This document shows, piece after piece, positions 1 to 11,591 of a DNA stretch of 64,000 bases (within the stretch, counting starts at the first letter, position 1; every line of letters begins with the position of its first letter). This stretch comes from Prostheceraeus crozeri (lineage: Eukaryota > Platyhelminthes > Polycladida > Euryleptidae), in the NCBI GenBank assembly GCA_907163375.1, contig CAJQUW010010428.1, forward strand, positions 62,001-126,000, written 5' to 3'. The notes under the pieces were generated by a model. It saw only the letters and a list, made by a program, of their open reading frames with translations. It ran no database searches and was not told the origin of the DNA. The position numbers were made by a program, and so were the translations under genes.

Positions 1-84
1 CCAATAATTTTAACAATTGTAGATTCTTTCCAAAAGCAACCGTTTTCCTCATGATTACCCTGTACCTACTAATGTTTTGCGTAT

Positions 85-640
85 TTGTCATTGTATACGT
101 TCAGCAGTTTTTTGCTTTTGTCAAATTGCTCTAGTTGTTTTCCTCCGGATTTGAGTACCGCTGAATGTGTAGAGCTGAATCGTCTATCTGAGGATACCAC
201 AGTTAAAATTGCCCCAGTCGATGGGAGCAATACATGGGTGATTGTACCTATTGAGCATTACAATGCGGAATGTTACCGCCAACTTTATGATGAAAATTTA
301 TATTCTTGTATTAATGAAGATTGTACTAACAATGTAGCTTCTCAACTTTGTAACTTATTGTATTACATAAAGAAAAAAGGTTTTATTAACAATCGCAAAT
401 TATCTCTTTTGCTGCCTAAAAGCGATTGTAATTCGCACCTTTTCTATTTGCTCCATAAAGTACATAAGAATAGCTGGTATTACACTACTATGCTCCAGGC
501 AGACCAATCATTTCAGACTCCCAAAGTATCTGCAAATTTTGTTCTGTTTTTGTAGAATATTTTCTTGCTCCTATAGTAAAGCAATCGCCTACTTTTGTTA
601 GAAACACTACATTTCATTTCCCGCATACAGCAGGTATGAG
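85..640 (+). pseudogene. Penelope-like element (copy A), 5' part of reverse transcriptase
   Basis: The translation carries the opening of a Penelope-like RT. A conserved VPIEHYNAECYRQLYDE-type block comes first, then the LLHKVHKN motif. The frame shifts near 487; in the new frame the next conserved stretch follows (GRPIISDSQSICKF, then an FLAPIVKQSPTFV block). Homology fades by about 630-640, just before the RT catalytic part. The missing continuation appears on the same strand at 7259, so this is probably one copy split by a later insertion (inference). No methionine start is visible; the copy is dead as it stands. Confidence 0.75.
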
Positions 641-914
641 AATCTTCCGGGTTTTCCGGGTTTTTGGTGCTGAAAAGACCATTCTCGTAATTCACCTAAA
701 TATGCAATAAAAAAGTATACCCCCTCCGAAAGTTAGATTATTTAGAAAACGTCCATTTTTTCGCCCTAGCCAACTATTTTTCTTACATTAGATTATGCCA
801 AATATCAATAAAAAGGTCACAAAAATTTCAAGACCAGACCCCCTTCGCAAACTTGCTCGCTCGTTCCGGGTTTTTTATTTGCCCTCAATCTCATGCCTGA
901 TACAGGCCTGTGAT

Positions 915-1000
915 TACTCCTCAAATTCCTCAAATTTGTTTATAACTCCTCAAATCCTCAAAAATTCCTCAAATATAGCTTAACTATGAGAAATTCCTCA
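915..1000 (+). repeat. Degenerate CCTCAAAT short repeats
   Basis: The word CCTCAAA(T) recurs at least six times in under 100 bp with irregular spacing. The same word appears at 7219-7250, next to the right half of the split PLE, in the same orientation. It may be part of whatever inserted into that PLE. Confidence 0.5.
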
Positions 1001-1664
1001 AATACGACACACTACAGACTAAATGTCGGATAATGTATTTTTTTTGGCGAATGGCGATGATATGTAAACTTCCAAACAAGAAGCTAAGATAGAATCCTGT
1101 AACATGTACCTTACTTCCATGCTAGTAATCATGAATCACTCATGATTTATTTCTTTTCTTTTTCGTCTCTCATGATTTATAACTTAATGATTTTTCTCTC
1201 ACACACTTGGTAGATTTTAGATAGCGTAATCCCGCTGTGCTAGCTAGATATGATATTTTGATTGGAAACAGACCTGTCCTTTTATCATCTGAATGGGCGG
1301 ACTGTTAAATAGAATCTTTTCAATATATAAGTGATAAACATAATTTTGAAAAGAGCGACTTACTCACCAATTCATTCCACATGAGGAGAAGAGAACCGTT
1401 GCTTGTCCTTCTAGTAAGTATTTTTAAATTTCTAGACATTTTCGGATATAATGATTTTCTTTTAGCCATGTCATATTTATCACATCAAAAATTAACCAGT
1501 CGTTAGCTTGTTTTTTTTAATTTTGTTACCTTGACGCACTTTGTTACGTTGAATGCATTGAATGTCGTTTTCATTTCTGCAAGCTACAGGGCTGCAGATG
1601 TTCCGGTTCGTCTGGAATTATTTTGCTAAGCAGAGAAGTTGTCCGAAGTTATTGTCTATCGAAC

Positions 1665-1700
1665 TCACTCATTAAATGCTTTCACGTATTTAATGAGTGA
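1665..1700. repeat. Perfect-stem hairpin
   Basis: TCACTCATTAAAT is followed after ten bases by its exact reverse complement ATTTAATGAGTGA. No U-run or gene context suggests a function. Confidence 0.6.
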
Positions 1701-2144
1701 AACACTGCGATCAACCAACAGAAATTGTATATTTGAACACTGCAATTTTTTACTTCATAATATTGCTTAGAATTCCAACAATAAAATGCACATTCAATTA
1801 TTTTCATTAATTGTATTGACCTTTGTCACAACCTTCTTTATATGTTTCTGCGACTATATGGCTGCTAAATGCATGCCTGTACTTCTTAAAGAACTTAAGG
1901 ATATCGATCTTCCATATCCATTATATGATAACATATAGGTAGCCCAGCCCACTTGGATTTCAGTGCTCTTATCAACTGAAGCGTTTGTTTTACTCACTCT
2001 CTTCCATTTTATTTCCGCTGAACATGAACACATCCGACGGGGTAAAGCGGATGGTCCCTAAATTTAGTGTCTACATGCCTCCTGGTCACTAGCGTGCGGG
2101 GGTTGGAAGCTTATGAAGCTCTGCTATCTCATGAGTCTTTTTGC

Positions 2145-2973
2145 AGCTGGGTCATTCCACGCCACTTCAACCAAACCGTGTGGCTGACTTTCTCGAAATC
2201 CGATGAAACTCACATATTATCTTATACTGGGTATAACTACATGATTCCTGAAATATTTCCGCTCAATTATACCTTAAAGTACATTTAAATGACCTTTTAA
2301 GTTGAGATAAATCGCCAATTTTGACAAATTTAAGAAAAACCAATAAGTAAATTTCCAAAGTCTGTTGTTCTGGTCTCATTGCGAAACAGCTGTTCAAATT
2401 TTGACTGATGATCATTCAAGATCTATATTATATGTATGATCTATCGGAGTTTTCAAAATAGTATAGAGAAATTTTTTACATGACCTTGAATATTCAAAAT
2501 ATTTTGAACAAAAATCAAAAAAATGCATTTCTTTGAAAAATTCTAGAAAATTATAGAACATTCTATAATTTAATCGGCTGCACATATCAACTATCCTGTC
2601 CTTAGACATGCGTAGAAAAATTGTTTGAAAAATCCATGTAGCATAGATATGCCATTTTTACCTTGTTAAAGTTGGCTTAGTTTTGAAATTTGCACATCTT
2701 TGACCAATTCCTGCCAATTTCTCTACAACCAAAATTTGATTTTTTATGATTGATCAGTAGCAACTGGGAATCAACAATAAGTATGTAAAAAATCATAACC
2801 CGTTTTTGATTAGAAGATGAGTAATTTTGAATTTAAAATGTACTTAAAATATTTTGCTACTTAATAAGGGTAATAAGTAGTGTTGAACTACTATATTAGC
2901 ATTACAAGTTTTTTACAGATTTTAGGTGAAATTATGTAAACTAGTATTGACTAGTATTTCTTGTGATAAAACG
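2145..2973 (+). repeat. Left terminal inverted repeat
   Basis: Reverse complement of 5481-6306. It contains a 65-codon open frame on the minus strand that reappears identically on the plus strand in the other arm. That duplication is a consequence of the inverted repeat, not evidence for two genes. Confidence 0.9.
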
Positions 2974-3378
2974 ACGCATTATGGCAAGTAAACATTTCTA
3001 TTCAGAACATACACAAGGCTAAAACATCGAATTGACATAACTTCAAATGCACGTCTATATACAGCTAGTGGATAATTAAATGAGTACTCTCCAAAATCAA
3101 TTCTATGTAGAATAAAAATTGATATCTATACACATACTTTTAGGAGTTATATTGGAGAAGACCTACCGGGGACAGGTGAAGGTAACGGTGGCAGACTCAA
3201 TTATTTCTTGCGCAATTTTATGTTCAATTATTCTTGGTTAATGATTATTGAAGAGATAATTCTTGATTTGATTCAGTAAAAATTTTATGTTGTCGAGGAA
3301 TTGTTATATCATTATGAAATGACCAATTTCAAGCCTGCCAAAGTTCCCTTACTACAAAAGTAGGTCCATTGTTCTGCA

Positions 3379-4854
3379 CTAAACTATTTTGTACATTCCT
3401 CTTGAATTAACCATGAGTGGTTCCTGGATTTTTCTAACAATGTCTATCAGAGGGTATCGATGAATGTCCCGGGAATCGGGATAACGGAAGTACTGAGGGC
3501 CTGCTTTCGATAAAGTTTTAATTGTCGCAATATTGCCTTCAATTTTCAAAATTTGGCCTGGGAATTCTTCACCAAAGTAGGAGACAATTGCCCAGTCGTT
3601 TGGTTTCCAATTGACAACTTCGTCGAAATCTTGCTGTACAATGTCACTAAAAAATAAAAAGAATGCGTGTATAGGCGTTATTAGATTGGAACAAGATTTT
3701 TGAGCATGACATACCGGTAATCTCCATTCATTTGCAAAATAGATAACGTGAAATAAATAATACCATATGCGGTGTACTAAGACGGTAATTCAGATATACG
3801 GTAATTTCAATATGTGCATGTCAACTACGAGTACGTACTTACTCAATTTTCAGTACCTTTGGATAAATTGTATACGGTTCCTGTCTTGTCTGAAATTAAT
3901 CGAAATGCTTTGACAGATGTTTCATTGATAGGAGCAAAGCAATGATATTGTCTGATTCCATTGATAGGCTGTGTATCACTTCTGGTCTGAATAATTTTGT
4001 CAGTTCCTCCAACATAAATGAACCTGCAAGATAATCGTCAGAATGGATATTTCATAAAGATAATTGATTATCATAATATAGATTTCGATAAAAGTATTTG
4101 CCTGTGGACAGTTACAAAACGTTCAAGCAGCATTAGAAGACGAAGCACATAGCTTACTTAATGCCTGTTATCTGATCTTTTGCAACTTGAAAGAATCTTT
4201 CTGGACTATCAATTAGCGCAATATGAGGGTGTAGCTTAAATCATAACATTAAGAGGGTGTGAATATATCATAGTATTAGTTCAGGGTATAAGATTTCTAC
4301 TTAGAGAAAAAATTACTGCAGATAAGCCATATTCGACATATCGGCCTAAAAGTTCCCGGTAAAAATTTGCGTGTCATAGCCTTGAATTAAAGACGGCCTT
4401 GCTTAAATCTACCCTTGTAGGAAAAATCTATTTTTTTAATCGCACTATGATTGTTGTCACAAAAACGCGATATGCTTGAAATACACGTATCTTCAAGTTT
4501 ACGAGAATGTAATCAATTGATACGAATGATGAAATTTGTTTATTTCAATCACAAGAAATTTAACAATGAATTACTCAACATTTATATTGATACATTGATA
4601 TGAATAAAGATACATTAACTGATTAAAATATTTTACTATACGTGTTGAAAGCGTCATCTTACATGAGAATTCTTATTCATATGAAATTCTTGAACAATAT
4701 TACTGTTAAGATTACTTACAGGTTACAGCGTTTGAAATCCTCCGCCCGGCTCGTAGGATCAAAGAAGAACGAATGATTGATAGAAACACCGCGTGAAGTA
4801 AAAGTGGGATAGTTGCGCAATCCATTCACTGTATAGTGTTGATATCATCCCACT
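3379..4854 (-). CDS. Spliced gene inside the long-TIR element, unknown family
   Basis: Four minus-strand exon candidates can be read with splice signals. 4720-4854 (donor GTAAGT) has the open stretch YTVNGLRNYPTFTSRG. 4158-4234 (donor GTAAGC) encodes LHPHIALIDSPERFFQVAK. 3857-4023 (acceptor TTGCAG) encodes FIYVGGTDK and later GIRQYHCFAP. The 3379-3646 terminal exon (acceptor TTTTTTAG) ends at TAG. Exons 4158-4234 and 3857-4023 join in phase. The last exon carries a ~75-residue segment with NWKPNDWAIVSYFGEEFPGQ, then RYPLIDIVRKI. I recall this arrangement from uncharacterised invertebrate proteins and suspect a Tudor/Agenet-like fold (inference). The joins before the second exon and before the last exon are out of phase as drawn, so an exon is missing or the gene is decayed. 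No ATG was found. Confidence 0.5.
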
Positions 4855-5480
4855 CTGATTAAATAAGTCATATGCGACGAATAGTGATGCGCAGTTTAAA
4901 GAAAACAATGAAAAGAGAAATCACGTAATCCAAAGCACGATCGATTCGCTGGTGGACCTTGCATTGATGTAGGAGTTAAACATAATAGCGGACTTCTCTA
5001 GATTTCTTGCTGCTGCGTTGAAGCCTGGAACTTCCGACCGTCGAAGCGAAACGGGGGATAGGATGTCACACACCCAGCCTACAAATCATCACATTAGCTG
5101 ACAATTCTCTAAAATAAAACCTCTCCCAATACACCTGGGATGTCACTTGAAAGTGTGACATCACACAGAAGGAATATATCACACAGGGGATAACGCTACC
5201 CATCGTCCGAAAATTAATTCGTTCATTGATAGTGCTTGGTCGTTATGTAATTTAAACAACAATAGCCAAAATCATTAAGTTTGAGAACGGGAACTTAACT
5301 TAACATCATTTTTCTCTAGTCAATCGAGACCAAAAATAAATTGGGCACGGTTCAGAAATTCATGAAGATCTTTATGATGCACATAGCTTACATGTATCTA
5401 AATAAGTGTGCTTGAACGGGAAACTTAATAAAGTGTAAATACTTAATTTCAATTAAGTAATTCAATACTAGTTACGCGGT

Positions 5481-6306
5481 CGTTTTATCACAAGAAATAC
5501 TAGTCAATACTAGTTTACATAATTTCACCTAAAATCTGTAAAAAACTTGTAATGCTAATATAGTAGTTCAACACTACTTATTACCCTTATTAAGTAGCAA
5601 AATATTTTAAGTACATTTTAAATTCAAAATTACTCATCTTCTAATCAAAAACGGGTTATGATTTTTTACATACTTATTGTTGATTCCCAGTTGCTACTGA
5701 TCAATCATAAAAAATCAAATTTTGGTTGTAGAGAAATTGGCAGGAATTGGTCAAAGATGTGCAAATTTCAAAACTAAGCCAACTTTAACAAGGTAAAAAT
5801 GGCATATCTATGCTACATGGATTTTTCAAACAATTTTTCTACGCATGTCTAAGGACAGGATAGTTGATATGTGCAGCCGATTAAATTATAGAATGTTCTA
5901 TAATTTTCTAGAATTTTTCAAAGAAATGCATTTTTTTGATTTTTGTTCAAAATATTTTGAATATTCAAGGTCATGTAAAAAATTTCTCTATACTATTTTG
6001 AAAACTCCGATAGATCATACATATAATATAGATCTTGAATGATCATCAGTCAAAATTTGAACAGCTGTTTCGCAATGAGACCAGAACAACAGACTTTGGA
6101 AATTTACTTGGTTTTTCTTAAATTTGTCAAAATTGGCGATTTATCTCAACTTAAAAGGTCATTTAAATGTACTTTAAGGTATAATTGAGCGGAAATATTT
6201 CAGGAATCATGTAGTTATACCCAGTATAAGATAATATGTGAGTTTCATCGGATTTCGAGAAAGTCAGCCACACGGTTTGGTTGAAGTGGCGTGGAATGAC
6301 CCAGCT
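5481..6306 (-). repeat. Right terminal inverted repeat
   Basis: Reverse complement of 2145-2973. Its inner edge is at CGTTTTATCA (5481) and its outer edge at GGAATGACCCAGCT (ending 6306). Confidence 0.9.
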
Positions 6307-7258
6307 ACATTTTCCAGGGTCTGCCGACCGACATTTATCCTGGATGAATTATTCACTTATAGATCGTTTTCATAATTTGCTAAACACAGGTTGGTGTGAA
6401 ATTAGTGCACACATTGCTTATCGTTGTATGTGAACTTAGATTAATTAAGACATTGAGCCACATAATACTGGGTTGGTAGATTTTCAACCTGGGTCTACTG
6501 CAAGATGTGGACGTCAATATCTCGGCACAACTTCATGCGAATAGAGGTGATAATCTTTCACTCTTTGCCTGTATGAGACCAACAACTCAACTGGCATGCC
6601 TGTTCCCGACACTTGTTTTGTGTTGTATGAGAGAATTCATGTTCATTTGAATGCAGATCGGAGCGATATGATCAAGCGCTAACAAGTAAACAAAACCCAC
6701 CAAAACTTATGTAGCATAAAGTAAAATTAATAAATTAGTGTGTAATGTGGCGTATCCTTCATGATAAATTACTGACTTTTTATAAGTCACAAGCATTCCG
6801 TCAACGATTTTAAGCTTTCTATACTTATGGGTTACTCTCCTCCAAAATTTGTCTGAAGTCCGTAAAAATTAATCGTTGCAAAGCCCCAGATGCATGTGCT
6901 TGAGGATATATCCTACATTCAAAAAAATTAGAGCGTACAAATCTGACAAGCATCATTGAATTGGAGACGATAGCGTGAAGCACAGCGATATCAGCAGCTG
7001 ATCTGACATCCTCTGTTCGACACATTCTAAGCAGAATACTTGAGGCAACAAATTAATTTCGTAACAACGCGGGAAGTGATTATGACCAAGTCAGTATTTC
7101 TTTGCAAAATACACAACTTCAAAAAGTGAGGTGTGGTCAACCCTTGGGTTACCTTCTTCGTTGCGACTTTCATGATTTGAAGTTTTTCTTGCAATTATCA
7201 TATTAGGCTGCCTTTCCATTCCTCAAATTTTTCACAAAAAATCCTCAATTTTTTTCAT
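6307..7258. other. Unassigned DNA between long-TIR element and right half of PLE copy A
   Basis: No supported gene. Short open frames here show no recognisable motifs. CCTCAAA words occur near 7219-7250. Confidence 0.5.
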
Positions 7259-8110
7259 ATGCTAATCACAGGCCTGCGCATAGAAAATGTAAAGGTTTGT
7301 AATCAAACTGTATTCTTTTCAATGGACATTTTATCCTTATATACAAATATACCCATTGGTGAGGGTATTGCCTCGGTAAGCCGCGCTTTTTTAAAGTATC
7401 CGAATCCGAAGCGGCCTGATTTAGGCTTACTGACTATGTTAAGAATTGTCGAATAATACATTTATATTTAATGGTGACTTCTTCATGATTTTATTAAAGT
7501 TACAGTGAATCATAGTTTTCTGAGTTAACATTTTTGGACTTACAATTGTATAAGAACAATGATCGTATTTTTCACCGAACTTTTTTCAGGTCCATTGACA
7601 AACATCTTTTACTTGCACCTGATTCTTACCATCCCCAACATGCATTTAAAAATCTTTCGTATGGGCAACTGTACCGCTGGTTCTCACATATCGCTTCATA
7701 TAACGACTTCACAGAGACGAAAAACTGTTCAACCTTTTTGCCGAACTCAAGGGTACCCACGTAGCAAAATTCGTCATAGTGTACGAAAAGTTTTTTCCTT
7801 TACTAAGCGATCACCTGAATGTTGGAACCCAGGCGTCAAAAAGTGTCCTAGTTTTTGTAAAATTTGTGAATATAGTTTTATTTGTACTGTTATTGTTAAT
7901 AGTGTCAATGCATCTTTTCCTCCTGTACATAGTATTTTCTGCCGGGACAAAAATGTAATCTATTTAATCACGTGTGCAAATTGTATTAAACGTTATGTCG
8001 GCCAAACATCGCGACCATTGTATAAACGTAATAACGAGCACATCTACAATGTTGTAAACAATGACAATTCCTATGTTGCTCAGCATTTAACACTAATTGT
8101 AATTTGCTGA
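7259..8110 (+). pseudogene. Penelope-like element (copy A), RT core remnant plus GIY-YIG endonuclease
   Basis: At 7259-7456 the RT block FFSMDILSLYTNIP with PNPKRPD is clear. A frame change near 7447 continues it as LSNNTFIFNGD. The YADD-bearing middle is deleted. 7534-7764 encodes the post-RT segment with SYHPQHAFKNLSYGQL. Another frame (to 8110) encodes a Cys-rich linker with CPSFCKICEYSF, then the GIY-YIG nuclease with NVIYLITCANC, RYVGQTSRPL and NEH. This is the canonical PLE order (RT, then C-terminal nuclease). At least two frameshifts and an internal deletion make it a pseudogene. It is colinear with the piece at 85-640. Confidence 0.85.
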
Positions 8111-8261
8111 ATTTTTCTTTTACTTCATTGGAGCATTGTAGCAGCCTTCAAAGGCGACTTCAAAAGGGAAATTAATAGATAAAGAAGATTAACACAATAC
8201 ATGCGGAAGGATTGAACATGGAGCTCAATAAGCACAATAGGTCTCGTCTTGTGTTACCTCA

Positions 8262-8880
8262 TAGGGCCTAGGTGGTCCAAGTGGCATGTGTTGATGACCT
8301 GAGCAGTTGGATGCTTCATTCACATCCAAAATATGGTGATTCCATGTCAAATTATCAAATTGATAAGGAATTGAACTCTTCAGAGCTATATGTACCTCAT
8401 AGGGCCTAGGTGGTCCAAGTGGTATTTGTTGATGACCAGGACAGTTGAAGGTTTCATTCACATCCAAAGTATGGTGACTCCATGTCAAATTATCAAATTG
8501 ATAAGGAATTGTTCTCTTCAGAGCTATATCTACCTCACAGGGCCTAGGTGGTCCAAGTGGTATGTGTTGATGACCTGAGCAGTTGGATGCTTCATTCACA
8601 TCCGAAATTTGGTGATCTATGTCTAATTATCAAATTGATAAGGATTTGGTCTCTTCAGAGCTATATCTACCTCATAGGTCCTAGGTGGTCCAAGTGGTAT
8701 ATGTTGATGACCAGGACAGTTGGATGCTTCATTCACATCCAAAATATGGTGACTCCATGTCAGATTATCAAATTAATAGGGAATTGGTCTCTTCAGAGCC
8801 ATATTTACCTCATAGGACCTAAGTGGTCCAAGTGGTATATGTTCATGACCAGGACAGTTGGATGCTTCAGTTGGTTCAGT
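8262..8880 (-). repeat. 138-bp minisatellite, left array
   Basis: The word GCTTCATT (once GTTTCATT) recurs at 8313, 8451, 8589, 8727 and 8865, giving a 138-bp period and about 4.5 units. Because 138 is 46 codons, frames stay open across units on both strands. On the element's sense (minus) strand the unit reads NEASNCSGHQHIPLGPPRP and so on. Whether it is translated is unknown. Confidence 0.9.
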
Positions 8881-9199
8881 TCTGCCTTAAAATTGAGATG
8901 TTTGTGATGCCGAACTTTTCGCATTCTTTCTGATGATGTGCAGCGGTATGCATTGTTTAGTAGATGCGTTCAGATATAAATTCATTGTATTTTTATTTGA
9001 ATTGAAGTGGTGGTTCGAAATGAAGTAGTAGGCCTCTTCTTGAATTAATGATTGCATTGCTCATGATTGACTTCATTCTTTATTCAGGTAATTGACATTT
9101 ATCTTCTTGTTTTTGCAGAATCAGACGACATTTTCCATCATCCAGAGGATCGCAGATACTTTCATTCACTCTGCATCTACGTCAATTGTCAGTTGAAGC

Positions 9200-10097
9200 T
9201 GGGACATTCCCATAACGATGTCTACATGTTTCATAATTTTAATAAACTTATAGTTAATAAGACTTAAGGTTTGTCCTTAAGAGGACAGGTGGTGCGTTCC
9301 CACCGGCAGACATTAAACGTTCAAGGCGCGTCAAACTTTTGACTATCCTAGGACTACATTTTAGAGCCAAACTTGACGAGATCGGTGTGGAGGACCTTCC
9401 CACTAGTCCATTTTTCACTCAGCGCTTCTAAAGCGGGGCTGGACCTTACCCCTAATGGTCCTCTGACTTGTGATCCTCGACAAATGCATGAATGCATGAA
9501 GGTCTTTAAGCACAAAGACTTGACGGATCTGATTGCGTGCCGGGCGGACCTACCCGGGGGTCCATAACATAGCGCTATACGGGCTGGACTTCACCCTTAA
9601 GTGTACGAGATCGTACAAGGCCGCTTAACAAGTGATCTCCTTGGTCAAAGTTTCAGGCTCGATTGATTAGGAACTTATATATAAATAGACACTTAGTAAT
9701 CACCATGTCAACCCCATGGAGACCAGTAACCGACACAGTCCATTCATCACACTAGGGTAGTTAGCGATAAAAAAAAAAAAGAACAAACGTTAAAACAAAT
9801 AAAACAATAGCCAGTCGTCAGCAGGTACCCGCCTGGTTGCGTTTCGGCCCCTCTACCTGAACGCTCAAGCCCAGGCGGGCGGGGCCCCGCATAAACTTAT
9901 ATGCGGCTGGCATTCTAAAATCAATACAGTAATGATATGTGTAATAATAAGTAATACTGATAGTAATAGTAAAAACAAAAACAAAACAACCGCAAAAGAC
10001 GGATACATCCAAAACAAACTAAAATATATGTGTGAAATACTGAAATGGTATAACCAATAAAAAAAAAATGTTTAGAAAACAGTGTTAATTATATTTT
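9200..10097 (-). other. 3' region of PLE copy B
   Basis: Downstream (minus sense) of the RT stop. It contains a GC-rich patch near 9820-9900 and stem-rich sequence near 9260-9330 (for example TCCTTAAGAGGA). No conserved ORF. It is absent from copy C, which has been joined across it. Confidence 0.5.
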
Positions 10098-11255
10098 TTA
10101 AAATGCGCACTGCGATGTCAGCTGCCTGGCTGAGAAATATCCAAACTTGACTAGAAAATTGTTATGACCGGTTAGGATTTTCTCAGTACATGCCTTCATT
10201 TTAGACTTACAATATCCTCTGCTGCTCATCACAAAAAGTGTCATATTAATTCGTTTAATTAGATCTTCAAGATGTGAGCAGATGCGACAATAACGTAAAA
10301 CCTGGCCGGCAAATACATTAATTCCCATGTTATAAGGTATTGCACTGTCTGGAAATGTCAACAGAACAACAGGGAAATCAAAATCTTCCACTTTATGATA
10401 TATTGAGGTTCGAAGACCGTCACTACTAGATTGGAGTCTCACATCGAGGTAAACAACTGCTTTGTCATTGACTCCGTTTCTATCTGCAAGAAGCTCCATT
10501 GGGTAAATTTTCGGAATTAAGGTATTGAAATGCTTGTAATTTATTACGCATATATCGTCTATATATCTCGAAGTGTTTGACAATAATTTAGCTAGTCCAA
10601 ACTTTTTATTTTTAACCAATTGTTTCATAAAAGCAAATTCGCAATTTAACAGAAACAAGTCGGCAAGTAAAGGACTGCAATTCCCTCCCATTGGTACTCC
10701 TCGAATTTGTCTGAACACGTAACCGGAAAAAGAAATGTAGACTTCAGACACTATAAAATCAATAGCCTTCTTAAAAGAGTCCACGTCATAACAAGAATAC
10801 CCCTTATATTTGATTTTGGAGAAAAACGACTTCTCATATCCTACACACAAGTATCTACGATTAGTGGAATTGAATGTGAGATCAAGGATGGAAAAAATAT
10901 TATTCTTGATAGCACCTTGATCTAAGTTTGTATAAAGAGTAGAGAAGTCAAAAACTTGCATAGAGTGGACGTTCACGTTAGAAATATTCCTCAAAAAATC
11001 TTGAGTCGAGGCTACACTCCAAAAATAAGAATAACCAGTATTACTCCTGATTGACTCACAGTATCTATGGAAATTTTCTCTTATCACTTTCAGACCTTTG
11101 TTGATATTCACCGATAACTTTTTAGTTGTACAATTTCTGGCTCCGGCAATGAATCTAAACTTATAAGGATTTTTATGCAATTTTGGAATCCAGAAAATTG
11201 TCAGAAACAGCAATCCTTTGAAATGGTCATCGACTGCTGGACTAGCGGAGGTCAT
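10098..11255 (-). CDS. Penelope-like reverse transcriptase (partial)
   Basis: A 385-codon ORF from an ATG at 11255. In order it shows IPKLHKNPYKFRFI (the PLE-typical IPKLHK entry motif), FDFSTLYTNL (RT motif A), GVPMGGNCSPLLADLF (motif B) and SRYIDDICVIN (catalytic YIDD), followed by thumb-like sequence. Catalytic aspartates are present, and the ORF is open throughout. Related proteins I recall extend further at both ends, so this is probably a partial protein. It lies between the two ATTGTCAG copies that bound the block missing from copy C. It would act as the element's RNA-dependent DNA polymerase. Confidence 0.8.
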   Translation of the reverse strand: MTSASPAVDDHFKGLLFLTIFWIPKLHKNPYKFRFIAGARNCTTKKLSVNINKGLKVIRENFHRYCESIRSNTGYSYFWSVASTQDFLRNISNVNVHSMQVFDFSTLYTNLDQGAIKNNIFSILDLTFNSTNRRYLCVGYEKSFFSKIKYKGYSCYDVDSFKKAIDFIVSEVYISFSGYVFRQIRGVPMGGNCSPLLADLFLLNCEFAFMKQLVKNKKFGLAKLLSNTSRYIDDICVINYKHFNTLIPKIYPMELLADRNGVNDKAVVYLDVRLQSSSDGLRTSIYHKVEDFDFPVVLLTFPDSAIPYNMGINVFAGQVLRYCRICSHLEDLIKRINMTLFVMSSRGYCKSKMKACTEKILTGHNNFLVKFGYFSARQLTSQCAF

Positions 11256-11261
11256 CCGCCC

Positions 11262-11591
11262 TCATCTTAACCTGATAACGTGCTGATGATTTATTGAATG
11301 ATTACCGTTCCTGTAATTTTTGAGAGCATTGTTACTGTGATTTTGAGAGTACACAATATCGGATATACACAGAATTAAAAAATTGATCGTTCTTTCACCG
11401 GTATAACTCCGGAAATTGAAAAGTACACGGTAGTTTTTACAGGTAGGCCCGTGGATTTTCCGCATTGGATACACAAGGAAGTTACATGGAGAGCTGAGAA
11501 TGGCTTGCTTTATAAGGAAGCGCTTAGATAAAAGAGAAGGATAACTAAGGTCGTACGGGTAAAATAATTCCTGATAATTACTTCCGTTCAA
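11262..11591 (-). CDS. Short ORF upstream of the PLE RT, unknown function
   Basis: A 109-codon ORF starting MNGSNYQELFYPYDLSYPSL with a few cysteines. It ends six bases before the RT ATG. The start and first ~60 residues are conserved in copy C (17928-18149), which then diverges. I do not recognise a domain; it could be a leader ORF or the decayed N-terminus of the RT protein. Confidence 0.4.
   Translation of the reverse strand: MNGSNYQELFYPYDLSYPSLLSKRFLIKQAILSSPCNFLVYPMRKIHGPTCKNYRVLFNFRSYTGERTINFLILCISDIVYSQNHSNNALKNYRNGNHSINHQHVIRLR

Larger units (their letters stand above)
641..2144. other. Unassigned AT-rich DNA
   Basis: No convincing coding frame or known element was recognised. The stretch contains a CCTCAAAT-rich low-complexity patch (about 915-1000) and one hairpin (1665-1700), listed separately. 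It lies between the left PLE fragment and the long-TIR element. Confidence 0.5.
2145..6306 (-). mobile_element. DNA transposon-like element with ~830-bp TIRs and a spliced gene
   Basis: Two arms of 829 bp (2145-2973) and 826 bp (5481-6306) are near-perfect reverse complements; the one indel noticed is 3 bases near 2343. The outer ends read (AGCT)GGGTCATTCCACGCC. Because AGCT is palindromic and occurs at both edges, it is either the TIR tip or a 4-bp target duplication. The 2.5-kb core holds minus-strand exons of one gene. No classical transposase domain was recognised, so the superfamily is unknown. The near-identity of the arms suggests recent insertion or gene conversion between arms. Confidence 0.8.

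Noticed and set aside
2412..6042. Two identical 65-codon ORFs at 2412-2609 (minus) and 5845-6042 (plus)
   Set aside because: They are the same TIR sequence in opposite orientation, with no recognised domain.
8390..8907. Plus-strand ORFs across the 138-bp minisatellite
   Set aside because: They are antisense to the element's RT, and stay open only because the unit is a multiple of three.
9373..9567. 64-codon plus-strand ORF
   Set aside because: Antisense within the PLE copy B tail, no start context or domain; likely chance.
9810..9865. Hammerhead-ribozyme-like words (CTGACGA and CGAAAC) on the minus strand downstream of the PLE RT
   Set aside because: Hammerheads are known in PLEs, but here the order and the ~20 bases between the words do not leave room for two stems and a cleavage site. 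A covariance-model search would settle it.
10098..11255. GIY-YIG nuclease for PLE copy B
   Set aside because: I looked upstream (11262-11591) and downstream of the RT for a GIY-YIG pattern and did not find it. The ORF upstream lacks the motif.
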